Position numbers and translations under genes: made by a program. Positions 28,073 through 36,738 of a DNA stretch of 54,913 nt are shown here, piece after piece; positions within the stretch are counted from its first letter, which is position 1; the number at the start of each line of letters is the position of its first letter. Origin of the DNA: Ignisphaera sp. Lineage in GTDB: Archaea > Thermoproteota > Thermoprotei_A > Sulfolobales > Ignisphaeraceae. The notes beneath the pieces were generated by a model. That model was given only the letters and a program-made list of their open reading frames with translations. It was not told the DNA's origin and did not search any database. Where the stretch lies: contig JAPWTX010000007.1 of the NCBI GenBank assembly GCA_028275825.1, positions 1-54,913 of the forward strand, written 5' to 3'.

Positions 28073-28197
28073 ATTATGAATTTGAAGCGTTTTGCAAATA
28101 TCTCTAGACACTTCTTAATGAGGTGTTGAAGGTTTGAAAATTTTGGCTATTGATTACTTCTGATTACCCATGCTTCTGAAAGCCACAGGACTTTGAA
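28073..28197 (+). repeat. 125-bp repeat, family R2 copy 1
   Basis: The sequence from ATTATGAATTTGAAGCG to CCACAGGACTTTGAA occurs again at 48332-48456 in the same orientation with a single mismatch (A to G at the eighth base) and no gaps. Neither copy has a usable frame or lies in a gene. Flanks differ, so the edges are sharp. Such identity over 20 kb means a recent copy or strong constraint. Confidence 0.9.
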
Positions 28198-28253
28198 TCG
28201 CTAGACAACTTAAGCCCTTTAAAAGGGGTCAGAAGAAGTATTATAAACCGCTA

Positions 28254-28504
28254 GCCTTTTGCAGCTGTTTCGAGTTTCATAAAGGTTTATAAGGTTGCAT
28301 TATTAAACATCTTGATGAGATTCCCTGTGAGGGGTGAAGAGCCTGCAAGGGCTCTCCCCAAGGGCAGCAGCCCAAGATGTGGGGTCCCCGGGGTGGCCCT
28401 GAACGCCCCCAAGGCATATGCAGATCCAAGGAGCGGTGCAGGGGAATAGAGATGATGCGATGAAAAACATCAAACCACATGAACTTATATGAGAGCTGAA
28501 CCCC
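28254..28504 (+). repeat. Structured ~250-bp element, family R1 copy B (candidate ncRNA)
   Basis: It is the inverted partner of 9352-9598. A TATA-like GTTTATAAG at 28285-28293 predicts a start near 28315, at TTGATGAGATTCCC. Then come CCC/GGG around TGTGA, the stem AGAGCC (28338-28343) with GGCTCT (28350-28355), a G/C-rich middle, and GGAGCGGTGCAGGGG before GAGCTGAACCCC. Loops and linkers vary between copies while stems hold. It lies upstream of the isomerase gene at 28680, in the same direction; copy A likewise lies upstream of and co-directional with the gene at 9134. No known RNA family was recognised. Confidence 0.55.
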
Positions 28505-28679
28505 AAATATTTACAGTTAGTTACAGAGCTTGGCTTTGAGCTAATGGTAAATACCTTGTTTGAAGTCCTTTCTATGGCTCCTATAATTTTTAATCTCTCA
28601 GCCCTGTATAGTGAAGATAATTTGTGTGCTCAAAGACTAAAATTATTTTAAAATGATTTGTATCATGTGGTGAACTCAT

Positions 28680-29489
28680 TTGGTGAGATTAGCGATAATA
28701 TCTGATGAGATTTCACAGGACTTTGAACATGCTTTGAAAGTTGTTAAAGAGTTGGGGGTGGGATATGTTGAGCTTAGGACTCTTTGGAATAGGTATGTAG
28801 TTGATTTTTCTGATAGTGAGTTGCATGAGGTGAAGAGTCTTGTGGAGCGTTATGAACTTGGTGTTTCACATATATGTTCTCCAACATTTAAGATTTATAT
28901 AGATAATGATAGAGATTATGAGAAACATCTCTCTATATTGAGAAGAGCTATAGAGATCACTAAGTTCTTTGACCTAGAGTATACAAGGATATTCACATTC
29001 TGGTGGCAAGGATCTTTAGAGCTATATGTAGACAAAATTGTGGAGAAATTCCAGCCAGCAATAGAGATGGCTGAAAAAGAGGGTATATATCTAATAATTG
29101 AGAATGAATATTCATGCTTTGTTGGAACTGGAAACGAGCTTAAACTACTCATAGACAAGTTGAAGAGTAGATGGATAAGAGTTTTGTGGGATCCTGGCAA
29201 TGCCTTCTTTGCAAGAGAGACCCCCTATCCTCATGGATATAGCAAGGTTAGAGACTATGTGATGTACATGCATTTAAAAGATGCTGCTGTTGAAAACGGT
29301 AGATTTGTATTTAAACCTATTGGAAAAGGTATGATAGATTATGAAGGTCAACTAAAAGATGCTATAAATAAGAATATTATCTTATCTCTTGAAACACACT
29401 ATGTTCCACCATCTGGAAGTAGAGAGGAGGGGACAAGGGAATCATTTAAGGGACTGATGGATGTGCTAAGAAGGGTTCTAGAGAAATAG
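28680..29489 (+). CDS. Sugar phosphate isomerase/epimerase-like TIM barrel protein (1)
   Basis: The 269-residue protein has the xylose-isomerase-like barrel pattern: LAIISDEISQDFEHALKVVKELG, then VELRTLW, LIIENEYSCFVGT with a metal-binding glutamate, VLWDPGNAFF, MYMHLKDA with the metal histidine, and ILSLETHYV. Members interconvert ketoses or dehydrate inositol-type compounds. It starts at ATG or a nearby TTG; the frame begins at 28680. It precedes a Gfo/Idh/MocA dehydrogenase and a second barrel protein, a usual trio for carbohydrate or inositol breakdown. Confidence 0.82.
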   Translation: MVRLAIISDEISQDFEHALKVVKELGVGYVELRTLWNRYVVDFSDSELHEVKSLVERYELGVSHICSPTFKIYIDNDRDYEKHLSILRRAIEITKFFDLEYTRIFTFWWQGSLELYVDKIVEKFQPAIEMAEKEGIYLIIENEYSCFVGTGNELKLLIDKLKSRWIRVLWDPGNAFFARETPYPHGYSKVRDYVMYMHLKDAAVENGRFVFKPIGKGMIDYEGQLKDAINKNIILSLETHYVPPSGSREEGTRESFKGLMDVLRRVLEK

Positions 29490-29556
29490 AGCAGTACACA
29501 GGTACCTTATAAAAAATTTATATGTAAAATCCATAACTATAAATGATGGTGTTTCT

Positions 29557-30627
29557 ATGCCTAATAAGGTTGGTGTAGCAATTGTTGGTCTTGGAGCTAT
29601 TGGACATGTTCATGTCGAGGCCATTAAGGATCTTGAGAAATCTATGAATTTCGTGAAACTTGTCGGAATTTCTAGTTTGACAAGGTCTGTTGTAGATGAG
29701 TTTGCGTCTAAGTATGGCTGTAAAGCTTATTATACATATGATGATGTTGTTAAGGATCCTGAGGTAGATGTGATTACTATTGCTACTCCACACTATCTAC
29801 ATGCATGGCAAGCTATATACGCTATAGAGCATGGTAAGCATGTCATAGTTGAGAAGCCTATTTCCACAACGGTTACTGCTGCAAAGGAGATGATTTCGAA
29901 AGCCAGGCGTAAGGGAGTTAAGTTGGGTGTTGTGTACCAGGGGAGGTATGCTGATGGTGTAAAAGAATTGTTAAATCATGTCAATAGAGGTGTTCTTGGC
30001 AAGATATATCTAGTTGTTGGTGAGATGATGTGGTGGAGAGATGAGGCAACGTATTATCTTAGGGATGAGCTTGCTAGAAGTTGGAGGGGTATGTGGGGTA
30101 CTGAGGGTGGTGGAACATTGATAAACCAAGCCATACATACCATTGACTTAATGCTGCTATTTGGTGGCGAAGTTGATGAAGTTGTTGGTTATGTAGATAA
30201 CCTCACACATCCATCTATAACTGTTGAAGACATTGGTATAGCTATTATGAAGTACAGGAATGGAGGCTATGGAGTGTTAACAGCTAGTCTTAATACAAAA
30301 CCTACTACATTTCAATATAGAAGAATTAAGGTGTTTGGTTCAAAGGGTCAGGCTGAGCTATGGGATAACGAATTGGTACTTCTGAAAACAGAAGACGGCA
30401 TTTCTATAGAGAGAAAGCCCGGCTACACGACTGAAACTCTAAAAATCCCGGGAGGATTACATAGAGCGCTTTTTGAAGATTTTCTGAAAGCTTTGTATGA
30501 AGGCAGAGACTTTCCAATAACAGGTGAAGATGGCTTAAAGAGTTTAGAAATTGTTAGAGCTATATACTACTCAAGCACAAGAAAAACACATGTAAAACTA
30601 CCATTACCAGCTGACGGTGTTTTCTAA
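29557..30627 (+). CDS. Gfo/Idh/MocA-family oxidoreductase
   Basis: A full-length 356-residue NAD(P)-dependent dehydrogenase. VAIVGLGAIGHVHVEAI near 6-22 is the Rossmann motif, VITIATPHYLHAWQAIYAIEHGKHVIVEKPIS near 75-106 carries the family EKP lysine, and GGTLINQAIHTIDLMLLFGG near 190-210 the active-site histidine. It probably oxidises a sugar, inositol or aldose-type substrate. Its stop overlaps the ATG of the next isomerase gene by 1 nt. It is related to, but distinct from, the partial gene at 1-166. Confidence 0.9.
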   Translation: MPNKVGVAIVGLGAIGHVHVEAIKDLEKSMNFVKLVGISSLTRSVVDEFASKYGCKAYYTYDDVVKDPEVDVITIATPHYLHAWQAIYAIEHGKHVIVEKPISTTVTAAKEMISKARRKGVKLGVVYQGRYADGVKELLNHVNRGVLGKIYLVVGEMMWWRDEATYYLRDELARSWRGMWGTEGGGTLINQAIHTIDLMLLFGGEVDEVVGYVDNLTHPSITVEDIGIAIMKYRNGGYGVLTASLNTKPTTFQYRRIKVFGSKGQAELWDNELVLLKTEDGISIERKPGYTTETLKIPGGLHRALFEDFLKALYEGRDFPITGEDGLKSLEIVRAIYYSSTRKTHVKLPLPADGVF

Positions 30628-31421
30628 TGAAAATCACATTCACAACCTTAGCCTATCCACATCTAAAACTTGAGGAAGTTCTTGAAAGAGCAAAAAGATT
30701 TGGTTTAGATGCTATTGAGCTTAGGGTAGCTGATGATGGTATCCATCTTAAGCCTCACTACCCTATTGATAGAAAAGTCTTGAAGATTATAGAAGAGAGT
30801 GGTATAAAAATAGCTTCTATTGCTGGCTATGCTAGGTTCTCCATGCTAGACATAAATGAGAGGATAAGAAATGAGGAATTACTTAAAACACTCATCCTGA
30901 TGGCTGAAGAATTTGGAGCAAGAATTGTGAGAACGTATGCAGGTAAATTCCCAGACAGCGTAGAAAACTCCATTAATAGAATAGCAGAGAGCATGAATAG
31001 ATTAGCAGATTTTGCAGATACACATAGCGTTTACATAGCCATAGAGACACATGATGAGTTAACAAAGCTAGAGACATTGCTAAAGCTCCTCAACAAATTA
31101 AGCTCGAGAATAAAGATTCTATATGACGCTGCTAACATGATTATGGCCGGGGAAAAGCATGAAGAAGTATTTCCACATATAGTTAATAGATTAGTTCATA
31201 TACATATAAAAGATTTTGTTATGGAGGAAGGTAGAAGGGTCTTTGTTAGACCCGGAAAAGGGGTTGTGCCAATATGTAAAATTGTAAAAGATCTTAAAAC
31301 AGTGGGCTACCAAGGCTATATATCAATCGAGTGGGAAAAAATGTGGCATCCTGACATAGAAGACCCAGACATAGTAATACCTCTATATATAGAATATATA
31401 GATAAATGTTATAGATGCTGA
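30627..31421 (+). CDS. Sugar phosphate isomerase/epimerase-like TIM barrel protein (2)
   Basis: The 264-residue barrel protein has FTTLAYPHLKLEEVLERAKRFGLDAIELRV at the N-terminus, VYIAIETHDELTK with the first metal glutamate near 140, ILYDAANM near 170, HIHIKDF with a metal histidine near 197, and YISIEWEKMW near the end. It is divergent from the barrel protein at 28680, so the two probably act on successive intermediates around the dehydrogenase between them. Start codon and preceding stop overlap (TAATGA). Confidence 0.84.
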   Translation: MKITFTTLAYPHLKLEEVLERAKRFGLDAIELRVADDGIHLKPHYPIDRKVLKIIEESGIKIASIAGYARFSMLDINERIRNEELLKTLILMAEEFGARIVRTYAGKFPDSVENSINRIAESMNRLADFADTHSVYIAIETHDELTKLETLLKLLNKLSSRIKILYDAANMIMAGEKHEEVFPHIVNRLVHIHIKDFVMEEGRRVFVRPGKGVVPICKIVKDLKTVGYQGYISIEWEKMWHPDIEDPDIVIPLYIEYIDKCYRC

Positions 31422-31519
31422 TCATAAAGTCTCCTTCCAAACGCGTATCAAAGGTTCTAGTCACATCAACTCTCTTTACAGTGACATAAACTGTTTAATT
31501 TAATGAGTTAAATCAGTAG

Positions 31520-31702
31520 TTAGCAAAGCCCACTCTACTAGTTGAGCAATATGAAGAACATTTTGAGTATACAGAAGTTCTCATGAAAGCGAATCCAGTG
31601 GCTATCATAGCTAGTGATTATTCTTCAGACGCTCGACGGCACATCATTTCTCAGTGGAAGCGAATTCATCACCTGTTCATACTGCTTTTTGAAGCTATTT
31701 AA
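31520..31702 (+). pseudogene. Possible gene fragment in the gap before the pterin cluster
   Basis: A 60-codon stretch is open here but lacks a start near its beginning. It reads like protein: KPTLLVEQYEEHFEYTEVLM, then KANPVAIIASDYSSDARRHI and SQWKRIHHLFILLFEAI before a stop. No family was recognised. It could be a truncated gene tail or chance. The rest of 31422-31731 shows nothing else. Confidence 0.3.
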
Positions 31703-31731
31703 AGCTTTTTCAATATGCTTAGAGAAAGTGT

Positions 31732-32733
31732 TCAACATTTTTCTAGCTGACAGAATTTCTTTACTGCTTCTATCACTGTTCTAAGTTTTTCTATCGATAT
31801 TCTATACTCCTTTTCCTCGTCTCCTAGGCTTCCCCTCAGACCTCCAAAGCCACAGTCTCCTGATACGAGATCTACTCTGCCACCAGCTTTGCTATAAACC
31901 TTTGAGAGAGTGGTGTAAGCCTCATCAATGCTCTCAACTCTTGTATTTGAGGCTGCTACTATCCCCGGTGAAATCACCTTGCCATATTGTTCAAGGAGCT
32001 TCTTATTCAGCAGCTCTGTATTTGATGGTGTTGCAGAGAACTCAAAGCTGAGGTACTTCACTCTATCAACCCTCATGACTATGTCCAGTAGCTTTGGATT
32101 TAGATGACCACAGATGTGCATACCAATCTCAGAACCAGTAGCTGCTTTAGCTATGTAGCTCAGAATCTCTATCACACCATCCTCAGACCATCCATAGAGT
32201 ATTCTCCTACCAATGAAAAACGTTAGAGAGGGTTCATCTAGGAATACCATGGCGTATCCCAGAGAGCTCATGTAGCTTACAAGCTCTGCTACAAACTTTT
32301 TGAAAAAGTTCTCAACCACATCCCTATTTGCAAGGGCTGTTGCCTGCAACCCCTTGGAAATGTCCTCAGATAGATAAACTCTTGACGCTAGTGTAAATGC
32401 CCCTGTAACAGGGCCTCTCAAAGCTTTGAACATCAATTTCTCTCTAGACACAACATCCATAGCGATCTCAGCATCCTCAACTCTAATCCTGGGAGGACTT
32501 GCCTCTAACTGCTTCGAAGTGGAAAAGTATATCCCTCTCCTGCTCTGCACCATACCCACAGCTTCCAAGGGCCTGAGATAGATATCTATAAAGGATCTCA
32601 GCTGAGGGTATGTAGGAACATCCAAGCCAATTCTCTGCAGATCCTTCAAAACCCTAGCCACGTTCTCCTTAGAGAAGGTTAATGGAAAGCTACCAACATG
32701 GCTTGTCCTCATGCCACGACACCGCAGCGACAC
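31732..32733 (-). CDS. Core-type MetE-like methyltransferase (cobalamin-independent methionine synthase C-terminal fold)
   Basis: The 333-residue protein matches only the catalytic half of MetE. TSHVGSFPLTFS near 10-21 is the MetE homocysteine-domain start, VFLDEPSLTFFIGRR, MHICGHLNP with zinc ligands His and Cys, and LVSGDCGFGGLRGSL with another zinc-binding Cys follow in order. Archaeal MetE cores transfer a methyl group to homocysteine, but from a donor other than methyl-folate-polyglutamate. Here it follows the pterin-synthesis genes by 89 nt in the same direction, which suggests a methyl-methanopterin-like donor. The donor is inference. Confidence 0.82.
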   Translation of the reverse strand: MSLRCRGMRTSHVGSFPLTFSKENVARVLKDLQRIGLDVPTYPQLRSFIDIYLRPLEAVGMVQSRRGIYFSTSKQLEASPPRIRVEDAEIAMDVVSREKLMFKALRGPVTGAFTLASRVYLSEDISKGLQATALANRDVVENFFKKFVAELVSYMSSLGYAMVFLDEPSLTFFIGRRILYGWSEDGVIEILSYIAKAATGSEIGMHICGHLNPKLLDIVMRVDRVKYLSFEFSATPSNTELLNKKLLEQYGKVISPGIVAASNTRVESIDEAYTTLSKVYSKAGGRVDLVSGDCGFGGLRGSLGDEEKEYRISIEKLRTVIEAVKKFCQLEKC

Positions 32734-32822
32734 AAAGAGCTAGACACTCACTAATATATATACTGTTGCACCATAACAGCTCAACTCATTCAAAACATTG
32801 AGCTCTGCATAGCAACGAGTCT

Positions 32823-33806
32823 TTATCTTCTCAGCACAGAGTTCTTTTTTTGAATTGCGTGAAGCGCTATGGAGGCAACCACTATATCTGCTGTAGACCC
32901 TGGATTAATACCCTTTTCTGCAAGCTCATCATCGAAACCCTTTACCACCTCTAAGCACTTATCATAGCTTGAAATACACCGTTTAAGCACCTCTAATGCT
33001 TTTTGAGATACATGCACCGCTTCATCAAACCCATGCTTCCTGGCAATAAGGGTGTCTGCATCATGTGCTAGTTGGTAGAGGTATGTTTCAACAACAGCCT
33101 GATTCCAGCTCCCATGCGTTCTAAGCCTGTTCTCCAAGAATACAGAGTTTCTAAGGGATCTTGTGTAACCCTCTACAATCTCTGCGCATACAATATCACT
33201 TTTAGCACTATGTACTAGTATATCCCAGAGCCTGTGGTTTCCAGATAGTAGCTTTTCTCTATACTCATTATCCCAGATGTTTGGAATGCTTCCTGTCACA
33301 TCACTTCTTTTTATGTAGCTTGGAGAGGCTGCTCTAATAGCGTTATAGAAGTGTACAGAGTCCAAAGCTGTTGAGTGCTTGTATAGCAAATCCTTTGCAT
33401 ATCTAACAACAGCTGCAGCCTCCAAACCACCATTCATACATGTTGCATAGCCGCTGGCTAGTGCTAGTGGATATAGGAGAAGGGCTGAGCCTAGACAAGT
33501 ATTCCCTCCCCCAGAAACCATCTTAGACTCTACAACAGTGGTCTCAATAAGATCCCCCACAACCACCCCGGCAGAAAAACCCCTAGCAAGCTTACAACCC
33601 CTCACAACAGCCCTAAACACTTGATGCTCAGCAACTATAGCTGCTACTAGAAAGTCCTCAAATACAGTATCGCTAAAATCTCTCAATCTATGTACATTGC
33701 CAGGCTTTGGATATCCGGCAACCTCTAAAGCTATAGAAGAGGCAAGCAGGTACGAGACATACCTAAGCTTAGTCACAGGTATTCGAGCCTTTGTCAATAT
33801 CATCAC
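32823..33806 (-). CDS. CitG-like triphosphoribosyl-dephospho-CoA synthase family protein
   Basis: The 327-residue helical protein has the family start ALEVAGYPKPGNVHRLRDFSDTVFEDFLVAA near 28-58, then GGGNTCLGSALLLYPLALA near 97-115, a late HDADTLIARKHGFDEA, and ELAEKGINPGSTADIVVASI near the C-terminus. The bacterial enzyme makes the citrate-lyase prosthetic group, but archaea lack that enzyme. Homologues recur in methanopterin biosynthesis clusters of methanogens and methylotrophs (from memory). It overlaps mptE by 4 nt, so a pterin-pathway job is likely. Confidence 0.8.
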   Translation of the reverse strand: MMILTKARIPVTKLRYVSYLLASSIALEVAGYPKPGNVHRLRDFSDTVFEDFLVAAIVAEHQVFRAVVRGCKLARGFSAGVVVGDLIETTVVESKMVSGGGNTCLGSALLLYPLALASGYATCMNGGLEAAAVVRYAKDLLYKHSTALDSVHFYNAIRAASPSYIKRSDVTGSIPNIWDNEYREKLLSGNHRLWDILVHSAKSDIVCAEIVEGYTRSLRNSVFLENRLRTHGSWNQAVVETYLYQLAHDADTLIARKHGFDEAVHVSQKALEVLKRCISSYDKCLEVVKGFDDELAEKGINPGSTADIVVASIALHAIQKKNSVLRR

Positions 33807-34645
33807 CTCGAATCATTAACCTCCCATACACTACCTCGAAGGACAAGACTTTCAGCTGCAAATCTCTTAACACAAGTAGGTGCAATCTCTGAAAGAGTAT
33901 ATGTAGGGATGCCTGAAATGCACGCCAGTATGGAAACTATTTTCAGGGCTAGCAAAAGCTTGATTTGCTTTCTCATAGATGCTTTTTCAGCTGATTTTAG
34001 CCAGGGCTTAGAATACCTCCCAACAACTGTGCCAAAATCCATTCCTGCTAGCAACACCTTCGATGGTCTAAATGCAATAGCTATGGCATAGGCTCTGTCA
34101 CCATCAGTGAAACCTCCAAAGTTGAGTATTGGATAGCGAGGCTCTACCTGAGTCGTTACCACAAAGTTTTTTGAAAACTTCTTCAACTCCTCAATAAAGC
34201 TTATGAACTGCGCAATGTTATCTCCATGCACATGAATAAAGATCTTAGACCCTTTAGACACAGCATAGAAAATAGCCTCTAAATCGCCATCAAGATCCGA
34301 TGATATTATGTGAGGAATCACACCAACGTCAACAAGAGCTTTAGTAGCTCCATCAGCTGCTATTAGAATCGCCTGCTTTAAATCTCCATATCTTTCAAGA
34401 AGCTCTATATGATTCTCTAAATTAGGACCTGCACCAAGAACAATTACATTCCTACCCATTATCATAGACCTATACACATCAATAGATGGCTCTATGTGGT
34501 GCACAAGCTCATAGGCAATATCTGTAGCAAGCTCATCGAATCCTCTATCTATACCCAATCTATCAACTATTTCTAGATAAATGCTCCACCAATCAGCAAA
34601 ACTCTTTAAAACTGAAACAAAACCTCTATACATGTACATCAACAT
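33803..34645 (-). CDS. mptE: 6-hydroxymethyl-7,8-dihydropterin pyrophosphokinase, archaeal MptE type
   Basis: The 280-residue protein fits archaeal MptE: NVIVLGAGPNLENHIELLE near 70, ILIAADGATKALVDVGVIPHIISSDLDGD near 95-120, IFIHVHGDN near 135, NFGGFTDGDRAYAIAIAF and VLLAGMDFG near 180-205. MptE activates hydroxymethyl-dihydropterin with ATP before coupling to the arylamine unit. It overlaps the CitG-like gene by 4 nt and follows the beta-RFAP synthase by 23 nt. It is unrelated to bacterial FolK. Confidence 0.88.
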   Translation of the reverse strand: MLMYMYRGFVSVLKSFADWWSIYLEIVDRLGIDRGFDELATDIAYELVHHIEPSIDVYRSMIMGRNVIVLGAGPNLENHIELLERYGDLKQAILIAADGATKALVDVGVIPHIISSDLDGDLEAIFYAVSKGSKIFIHVHGDNIAQFISFIEELKKFSKNFVVTTQVEPRYPILNFGGFTDGDRAYAIAIAFRPSKVLLAGMDFGTVVGRYSKPWLKSAEKASMRKQIKLLLALKIVSILACISGIPTYTLSEIAPTCVKRFAAESLVLRGSVWEVNDSR

Positions 34646-34668
34646 CCTCAGCCAAGCTCAAGTAGATA

Positions 34669-35655
34669 CTATCTCTCCATAACTACCATAGCCCCTCTAT
34701 TACTTGCCTTCACAACCATGTACTCAGCCTCTATACCCTTAGACTTAACATCCTTTAACACTCTTTCAGCAATTCGCTTAGCTATCGCATGCCCCTCTAC
34801 AAGCCCATATACTGTTGGCCCCCAACTGCTTTGCCCAACACCCTTTACACCGTGACGCAGCATGGTATTTACAATAGCTTCTGCCTCTTCACAACAGAAA
34901 ATACCTCCCTGGTATTTAGAGAAATACTCTCCTACAACAAACTGTAATCTTGTCAAAGCCTTTCCAAAGACATCTATATCCCTTCTCAGAATTGATGGTA
35001 TCATGTAGAGAAATACTAGCTTGTATAGTTCATGCTGTATGTCTTTGGGGAGTGAAGTAGGCACATCCATAGCCCTTCTCTCACCAATTTCATCAAACCC
35101 CCTCCTCATCTTCTGAATGAAGAGAATAAAACTCCACTTTCTGGGTATAGGAGCCCGAAATATTGGTTGCGGCAAGTCCTCTAAGGAGGTTGGGCACAGA
35201 ACCTTGCCACTTTCCGAAATTCTTCTGCCAGAATCAACTATAAAGCCTCCCCTCTCAAACGCTATCACACCTATCCCAGAATCCCTACCTCTACACAGCC
35301 TCACAGCTATATCCCTAACACCATAACCTAGGCCCAGTAGCTTTGATGCTGCATAAGCTATGGCCAAGGTCATTTGCGTTGTAGAGCCTAGGCCTATATG
35401 CCTCGGAATAGCACTTAGAACCTCTATACCCACGCCACGCAGGTCAAAGGCCTTCACTACACTATCTATGCAATCAGATATATCTACTCCTGATCTATTC
35501 ACAACATCAAAACCCTTTCCACCAAGCCTAGAAACCCTCACAACTACACTAGGCTGGCTCAACGCTGCTCCAAGACCCCCATAAGCAATGCCATCTGTTA
35601 AAAAGTTGTAGAAACCCATGTGAATTCTTGCAGAGGCATGCACAACTACACTCAC
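34669..35655 (-). CDS. Beta-ribofuranosylaminobenzene 5'-phosphate synthase (GHMP-kinase fold)
   Basis: The 328-residue protein begins VHASARIHMGFYNFLTDGIAYGGLGAALSQP, as in archaeal beta-RFAP synthases, and has the GHMP glycine loop IPRHIGLGSTTQMTLAIAYAASKLLGLG near 90-115 and GVKGVGQSSWGPTVYGL near 275. The enzyme joins p-hydroxybenzoate or p-aminobenzoate to PRPP, the committed step for methanopterin and the modified folates of archaea. Its ATG overlaps the mptA stop by 4 nt (ATGA). Confidence 0.92.
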   Translation of the reverse strand: MSVVVHASARIHMGFYNFLTDGIAYGGLGAALSQPSVVVRVSRLGGKGFDVVNRSGVDISDCIDSVVKAFDLRGVGIEVLSAIPRHIGLGSTTQMTLAIAYAASKLLGLGYGVRDIAVRLCRGRDSGIGVIAFERGGFIVDSGRRISESGKVLCPTSLEDLPQPIFRAPIPRKWSFILFIQKMRRGFDEIGERRAMDVPTSLPKDIQHELYKLVFLYMIPSILRRDIDVFGKALTRLQFVVGEYFSKYQGGIFCCEEAEAIVNTMLRHGVKGVGQSSWGPTVYGLVEGHAIAKRIAERVLKDVKSKGIEAEYMVVKASNRGAMVVMER

Positions 35656-36542
35656 TTAATAACACCTTTGCTAAATATCTTGTCTAACTCTCCAATGCTA
35701 TACTTCATCCTCACATAAAGATTGAATGGATGCACACTCTCAAAGCTCACCACCTTTGTAGTAATATTAGAATCCTCACTAAGTCTGTTGTGAAATACTT
35801 TATACACCATATAAACAGCTTCACGTGCAATATCCTCAGCAAACCTTGGATTTTCAAAAGCTCTCTTAACCAATTTATATTCCTGTTCCCTCTTCAAAAA
35901 ACTCTTTATAGGTGCTGAAAAGGCTGAGAAAAGCACATTCATAGCTTCACTAAGCTTCAAGTCTATAATGGTTGGCGAATCTATGTGGACATATAATAAG
36001 GCTCTTTGCGAATGTGAAGGGGCATTAGGTGCTGTGAGGCTCTCCATAAATGCGTACACTTGTTGTGCACAAGGGCAAACAGACATGCCAATAACCCCTA
36101 CACCCACACCATACCTTACACGACCATCCTTACCCAGCTCAACCGCAACACGCATATTTATTGGAACAGCATTTATATCTTCTGAGGTGTAGAGGTGCTG
36201 CATCTTCAACTTTACAATGGCTTTAGATGAGTATTCATGCTTAGTAATAAGACCGCCTGCTACATCCCTTAGGATTCGTTGCAAATCAGGCAGGTCATCA
36301 TATATAGTGCCATCAGCGATGTTCAGAATATCTTCAACACTCCTAGAAACATGCACACCACGAAACTCTTTACCTAGATCTACACAAGCAGTGACTGATG
36401 CAATGCTACACTCCAAATAACCACTGCGATTCTTTAAGCACAGCTTAACCTTCAAACCCTCTACACACACATTGTTAATGGCTATGGGTATCAAAGGTGC
36501 ATCTCTCTGAACATCAGGCAAATCCCTTTGAATAAGCTCCAC
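35652..36542 (-). CDS. mptA: GTP cyclohydrolase MptA (FolE2-like)
   Basis: The 296-residue enzyme has the tunnelling-fold motif GVIGMSVCPCAQQVYAF near 155-171 with the metal cysteine, NAPSHSQRALLYVHID, and a metal histidine pair typical of FolE2/MptA. MptA converts GTP to 7,8-dihydroneopterin cyclic phosphate with iron and is the first step of archaeal pterin synthesis. It starts at GTG behind GAGG and heads the operon mptA, beta-RFAP synthase, mptE, CitG-like, MetE core. Confidence 0.92.
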   Translation of the reverse strand: MELIQRDLPDVQRDAPLIPIAINNVCVEGLKVKLCLKNRSGYLECSIASVTACVDLGKEFRGVHVSRSVEDILNIADGTIYDDLPDLQRILRDVAGGLITKHEYSSKAIVKLKMQHLYTSEDINAVPINMRVAVELGKDGRVRYGVGVGVIGMSVCPCAQQVYAFMESLTAPNAPSHSQRALLYVHIDSPTIIDLKLSEAMNVLFSAFSAPIKSFLKREQEYKLVKRAFENPRFAEDIAREAVYMVYKVFHNRLSEDSNITTKVVSFESVHPFNLYVRMKYSIGELDKIFSKGVIK

Positions 36543-36669
36543 ACCTCATTAAACGTTATAGCCTGGTAGAGGAAAATAGGATGTGATTATAAAAAGCATA
36601 AGCGCATCTCAGCATCATGAATTCTTCACTCACTGTTGAACTGTAGATTTTAACACCTAATTAAGCTAA

Positions 36670-36690
36670 CTGTGTAAAAATTCTACACAG
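36670..36690. promoter_or_regulatory. 21-bp palindromic operator candidate between the divergent pterin operons
   Basis: CTGTGTA, seven bases, TACACAG: a perfect inverted repeat in the 196-nt gap between mptA and the MptD gene. A dimeric regulator bound here could control one or both halves of the pathway. The binding protein is unknown, and no other copy was noticed in the window. Confidence 0.45.
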
Positions 36691-36738
36691 CAGAATTTTA
36701 GTAAGGGTGATTGAATTAGTACACTTGGTGCTTTGCAC

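Noticed and set aside
28073-28197. CRISPR or tRNA-like origin of the 125-bp repeat
   Set aside because: There are only two distant copies without spacers, and no cloverleaf or T-loop motif is visible.
28277-28506. Two minus-strand 67-codon frames
   Set aside because: They lie on the R1 element and resemble each other only because of the DNA repeat; no start signal or codon pattern supports them.
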